A stretch of 8,152 bases of DNA, from NCBI GenBank assembly GCA_025350775.1, contig JANXXF010000397.1, positions 1 through 8,152 of the forward strand, written 5' to 3'. This DNA is from Actinomycetes bacterium. Its GTDB lineage: Bacteria; Actinomycetota; Thermoleophilia; Gaiellales; Gaiellaceae. Shown here in pieces: positions 5,918-8,152 of this stretch. How positions within the stretch are numbered: the stretch's first letter is position 1; the number at the start of each line of letters is the position of its first letter. The notes beneath the pieces are model-generated. The model made no database searches and had not been told where the DNA came from. It worked only from the letters and a program-made list of their open reading frames with translations. Both the position numbers and the translations under genes were made by a program.

Positions 5918-6520
5918 CTACGCCGCCCGGAGCGCCCGCTTGACGCGCTCCGCCGGCGGCAGCTCGGTGTCGACTCCGGCGAGGCGCTCCTCCGCCTCGG
6001 CCAGCGAGAAGCCAAGCGCAACGAGCGCTTCGCGGGCTGCGAGGTGGTCGGAGCCGAGAGCCCCTCCCCCGCCCGCGCCGGCTCCGCCTGCGCCCGTTCC
6101 GCCCGGCCCGCCCGCGCCGATCCCACCGAGCTTGTCCTTCAGCTCGAGCACGATCCGCTGCGCCGTCTTCTTGCCGATGCCGGGGATTGCCATGAACCGC
6201 GCCTCGTCCGCGAGCGCGACCGCGCGCACAAGTTCCGCCGGCGTCGACCCCGAGACGATCGCGAGCGCGACCTTCGGCCCGATGCCCTGCACGGTCATCA
6301 GCAGCTCGAACAGCTCGCGCTCCTCGACGTCGGCGAAGCCGAACAGCTGCAGCGTGTCCTCACGCACGTGGAGGTAGGTCTCGACCGCGATTTCGTCGGC
6401 GCTGTCCCAGTTGCGGGTGGCGCGCGGCGTGGCGGCGACGAGATAGCCGACACCGCCGACGTCGAGAATCAGCCCCTCCGACCGCAGCGCGACCGGCTTC
6501 CCGCGCAGACGTGCTATCAC
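5918..6520 (-). CDS. ruvA: Holliday junction-binding subunit RuvA
   Basis: RuvA forms tetramers on four-way junctions and loads RuvB. The 200-residue product has the N-terminal OB domain (MIARLRGKPV at 1-10, ILDVGGVGYLV at 18-28, HVREDTLQLFGF at 51-62). The two helix-hairpin-helix motifs follow: VQGIGPKVAL (77-86) and IPGIGKKTAQRIVLELKDKL (112-131). The C-terminal RuvB-binding domain is about 156-200 (AAREALVALGFSLAEAEERL). Length is normal. The linker before the C-terminal domain (132-155) is almost entirely Gly and Ala. The start is GTG at 6518-6520, whose GTGA overlaps the ruvC stop codon by four bases, the usual sign of translational coupling. GAGG lies directly before it. Confidence 0.97.
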   Translation of the reverse strand: MIARLRGKPVALRSEGLILDVGGVGYLVAATPRATRNWDSADEIAVETYLHVREDTLQLFGFADVEERELFELLMTVQGIGPKVALAIVSGSTPAELVRAVALADEARFMAIPGIGKKTAQRIVLELKDKLGGIGAGGPGGTGAGGAGAGGGGALGSDHLAAREALVALGFSLAEAEERLAGVDTELPPAERVKRALRAA

Positions 6521-7008
6521 CTCGCGCTCACCCTCAGCAGCGGCGAGGCGAGCGCATGGCAGATCGCGACCGCGAGCGCGTCGGCGGCGTGGTCGGGCGT
6601 CGGCGGCTTCGGCAGCGAGAGCAGGATCTGCACCATGCGCTGCACCTGCTGCTTGTCGGCGTGACCGTGGCCGGCGACGGTCTGCTTGACGCGGTTCGGC
6701 ATGTGCTCGGTGCACTCGAGACCGACGAGCGCGGCCGCGACGAGGATCGCCCCACGCGCCTGCCCGACCATCAGCGCCTTGCGCGGGTCGGCGCCGACGA
6801 ACGACTCCTCCATCGCCACCGTGTCGGGCGCGTGCTCGCTGATCAGCGCCTGCACCGCCTCGAAGATCGTGCGCAGCCGCAGCTCGGGCCGTTGCCCGGC
6901 AGGCGTCCTGATGACACCGTGGCAGACCTCGCGCAGCCGCCCATCCTGCTCGACGACGATGCCGAAGCCACAGGCGGCGGTGCCCGGATCGATACCGAGG
7001 ACTCTCAC
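6517..7008 (-). CDS. ruvC: Holliday junction resolvase RuvC
   Basis: RuvC is the dimeric endonuclease that cuts Holliday junctions symmetrically. The 163-residue product is of family length. Its RNase-H-fold acidic centre is visible: D7 in GIDPGT (5-10), E67 in VAMEESF (64-70), and H140 and D143 in PDHAADALAVAICH (138-151). The histidine in third place replaces the aspartate of E. coli RuvC; the Thermus enzyme also has it, so activity is expected. GQARGAILVAA (82-92) and VAGHGHADKQQVQ (111-123) are also typical. The frame is open upstream to about 7188, but the GTG at 7006-7008 gives the canonical N-terminus (MRVLGIDPG) and lies 6 nt after a TACCCT box. It heads the ruvC-ruvA-ruvB-puuE cluster and overlaps ruvA by 4 nt. 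Confidence 0.97.
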   Translation of the reverse strand: MRVLGIDPGTAACGFGIVVEQDGRLREVCHGVIRTPAGQRPELRLRTIFEAVQALISEHAPDTVAMEESFVGADPRKALMVGQARGAILVAAALVGLECTEHMPNRVKQTVAGHGHADKQQVQRMVQILLSLPKPPTPDHAADALAVAICHALASPLLRVSAR

Positions 7009-7014
7009 ATGGGC

Positions 7015-7020
7015 AGGGTA
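7015..7020 (-). promoter_or_regulatory. Candidate -10 box of the ruvC operon (leaderless start)
   Basis: TACCCT on the minus strand is followed by six bases (GCCCAT) and the ruvC GTG. No ribosome-binding site is visible. An ATG immediately before the GTG is followed at once by TGA and cannot start RuvC. No -35 hexamer and no palindromic LexA-type operator is evident near it, so SOS control of this operon is not supported by what I can see. Confidence 0.55.
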
Positions 7021-7215
7021 GGCGCGGCGACGGATGGCGGGCGCCAGGTCGTCGCGACGACGTCGACGTCCGAGCAGCGAGGTTCGAGCGCGGACTCTTC
7101 CACATCCCCACTTTTCAGGGGGAAGCTGGATCTGCGCTTGAAGTCTCTCGACGAGATCGCCGGGGATTTCGCCGCGATGCGCGGGCACGCCCGACGGGCG
7201 GCGACCACGTCAACG
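7021..7215. other. Segment without a confident gene, with a hairpin and a spaced direct repeat
   Basis: This segment lies between the reductase gene and ruvC. By eye its middle (about 7095-7170) is less GC-rich than its surroundings. It holds the hairpin at 7100-7129 and the direct repeat pair 7053-7069 and 7201-7217. A minus-strand open frame (7253-7005, 82 codons) crosses it and ends in a GTGA overlap with ruvC. Its product, rich in Arg, Ser, Ala and Val, resembles no family I know. A plus-strand frame ending at 7271 also reads in a protein-like way only at its end. I treat the region as non-coding or as the remains of something older. Confidence 0.5.
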
Positions 7216-7217
7216 TC
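7053..7217. repeat. 17-bp direct repeats 148 bp apart upstream of ruvC
   Basis: The 17-base strings at 7053-7069 and 7201-7217 share the pattern CGACnACGTCnACGTC and agree at all but about two positions. Between them lies the less GC-rich stretch with the hairpin. Both copies encode the same short string, DVDVVA, in one minus-strand frame. The pair could bound a small inserted element or be left from an old duplication; the match is short and may be chance. Confidence 0.4.
7100..7129 (-). terminator. Hairpin between the reductase gene and ruvC
   Basis: In plus-strand sense TCCCC (7105-7109) pairs with GGGGA (7119-7123) around a 9-base loop. An outer CCA/TGG pair (7100-7102 and 7127-7129) is separated from it by a small internal loop. 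It lies about 90 bp beyond the reductase stop and about 80 bp before the ruvC -10 box. It could end the reductase transcript, but no T tract follows, so the role is uncertain. Confidence 0.3.
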
Positions 7218-8152
7218 AGCTGCCGGCTCGACCCACCCGGAATGACGCTGCACGACTTCCTGGCGCGCTGACCCGGCCCCGGGGCGGCGGCGGCCGGCCG
7301 GGGCTCAGCTCGTAACGGAGGAAGAGATGGGAGCGATCGCGCCGGACGCCGAGCAGCCGCGCCTCGACGGCGGCGTCCGGTAACAGGTGCGCCTCCGCCA
7401 CGAGCGGCAGCCGCCCGTCGAGCGACCGGCGACCTGCGAGCAGCGGCGAGAGCGTCCGGAACAGCTCGTCGACGGGGCCGGCGGAGACGAGGGAGCCGAA
7501 GAGGTGCGGACCCGCCTCCGAGACGATCAGCTGGCAGCCGCGGGCGCGCAGCAGGGCGACGGCGGCGCTCGGATCGAGCTGCGGGCCGGCGCCGAGGGAG
7601 ACCACGGCGGTCGCCGCCGGCAGCCGCCCCTCGAGGCGCGCTGCTCCTTGATCGGTCGTCACGACGAGCGCGCCGGCCTCGATCGCGCCGTGCGCCGGGT
7701 CGATCGAGCCGGTCGCGGTAAGGACGACGAGCTGCGGCAGCGGTGGCCGTGCGAGCCGGCGGCGTAGCTCTGCGAACGCCGCCGCGGCCGGTGGGTACGC
7801 CGCTTCGGCCGTCCAGAGCCCCTTCGGCGAGGCGCCGAGCGTTCCCGAGCCGATCAGGACGACGTCCGCGAAGGCGCGCAGCAGGCCCATCACGAACCGG
7901 TCTGCAGCGCTCTCGCCGCTGATCACCCGGTTCGAGTTGCGCACGGACGGGATCGCCACGACCCCGTCGAGCGTCTCCACGAAGTTTGCGACGAGCCGCG
8001 GCTCCCGAAAGCCGAGGGTGCCGCCGTAGAGCCTGCGGAGCAGCTCCGGCAGCTCGGCCGCGGGGAGGCCGTCCACCTCGAAGAGACAGTCGAGCGGCCG
8101 CGCGCCGTCGGTCTCGTGAGTCGCTCCCTTCCCGCGTGCGCCGAAGCCCCAG
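7216..8152 (-). CDS. RibD C-terminal/dihydrofolate-reductase-like reductase (5' end outside window)
   Basis: The protein resembles the NADPH-dependent RibD-C reductases that act on pyrimidine intermediates in riboflavin synthesis, and especially actinobacterial stand-alone forms such as Rv2671 of Mycobacterium tuberculosis. About 311 residues are visible. The frame is open to the edge with no ATG, GTG or TTG above the GTG at 8076. Because the residues before that GTG (PLDCLFE) fit the N-terminus of such proteins, the real start is probably beyond the window. Family-like stretches are ANFVETLDGVVA (visible residues 55-66), DRFVMGLLRAFADVVLIGSG (84-103), SEAGPHLFG (211-219) and DELFRTLSPLLAGR (228-241). 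The fold normally ends near LFLRYEL (276-282). A further 29 residues rich in Pro, Arg, Gly and Ser follow, possibly through loss of an earlier stop. The exact substrate is not decided by the sequence. Confidence 0.8.
   Translation of the reverse strand, partial: WGFGARGKGATHETDGARPLDCLFEVDGLPAAELPELLRRLYGGTLGFREPRLVANFVETLDGVVAIPSVRNSNRVISGESAADRFVMGLLRAFADVVLIGSGTLGASPKGLWTAEAAYPPAAAAFAELRRRLARPPLPQLVVLTATGSIDPAHGAIEAGALVVTTDQGAARLEGRLPAATAVVSLGAGPQLDPSAAVALLRARGCQLIVSEAGPHLFGSLVSAGPVDELFRTLSPLLAGRRSLDGRLPLVAEAHLLPDAAVEARLLGVRRDRSHLFLRYELSPGRPPPPRGRVSAPGSRAASFRVGRAGS

Noticed and set aside
4937..6664. Long plus-strand open frame of 575 codons opposite ruvB, ruvA and ruvC
   Set aside because: It spans three canonical minus-strand genes and their junctions and has no recognisable motif; it is a high-GC shadow.
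7081..7090. GTTCGAGC as half of a LexA (SOS) box before ruvC
   Set aside because: No matching half-site lies at the proper distance, and the site is about 75 bp from the start.
7009..7188. N-terminally extended RuvC
   Set aside because: RuvC starts at the MRVLGIDPG stretch in the family, and the upstream 60 residues are Arg-rich with no match to known RuvC proteins.
7242..7271. Plus-strand frame ending in a protein-like string near 7271
   Set aside because: Only the last 20 or so codons look protein-like; the frame upstream is Arg/Gly noise without a start signal, and it is antisense to the reductase tail.
8074..8076. GTG at 8076 as the start of the reductase
   Set aside because: The frame stays open to the window edge and the residues just before it look like family N-terminus; no promoter box or ribosome-binding site precedes it.

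Overview
The window is a very GC-rich stretch of housekeeping chromosome. GC content, GTG starts, the ruvC-ruvA-ruvB order and TAnnnT -10 boxes placed 6-8 nt before start codons all suggest an actinobacterium. A deep-branching class such as Thermoleophilia (Gaiellales/Solirubrobacterales) is my best guess, from general resemblance only; no search was run. I see no rRNA, tRNA, CRISPR array, transposase or phage gene.

Layout from right to left, since all but one gene lies on the minus strand. A RibD-C/dihydrofolate-reductase-like reductase enters from beyond the right edge and ends at 7216. About 200 bp of unusual non-coding or repeat-bearing DNA follows. Then comes a compact cluster, ruvC-ruvA-ruvB-puuE (7008 to 3864), with a 4-nt overlap, a 6-nt gap and a 2-nt gap. 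RuvA and RuvB move Holliday junctions and RuvC cuts them. The fourth gene encodes a PuuE-type (cofactor-independent) allantoinase with no evident link to recombination. A plus-strand gene of unknown function (3288-3746) converges on puuE across a long imperfect inverted repeat. Divergent from that gene, a 73-residue two-helix membrane protein (3226-3005) precedes recJ (2958-961), the 5'-3' single-strand exonuclease. After 252 bp with a candidate terminator comes rel (708 to the left edge), cut off after its ppGpp-hydrolase domain.

Five genes (ruvC, the unknown plus-strand gene, the small membrane gene, recJ and rel) have a TAnnnT box ending 6-8 nt before the start codon and no convincing Shine-Dalgarno sequence. 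This fits leaderless mRNAs. The internal genes ruvA, ruvB and puuE lack such boxes and appear translationally coupled.

The DNA-repair theme (RuvABC, RecJ) and stringent response (Rel) are ordinary neighbours in bacteria. I did not find a convincing new system. The more unusual points are low-complexity expansions in RecJ (collagen-like Gly-X-Y), RuvA (Gly-rich linker) and RuvB (decapeptide repeat tail), the allantoinase joined to the ruv cluster, the unrecognised 152-residue protein, and the repeat- and hairpin-bearing segment in front of ruvC.
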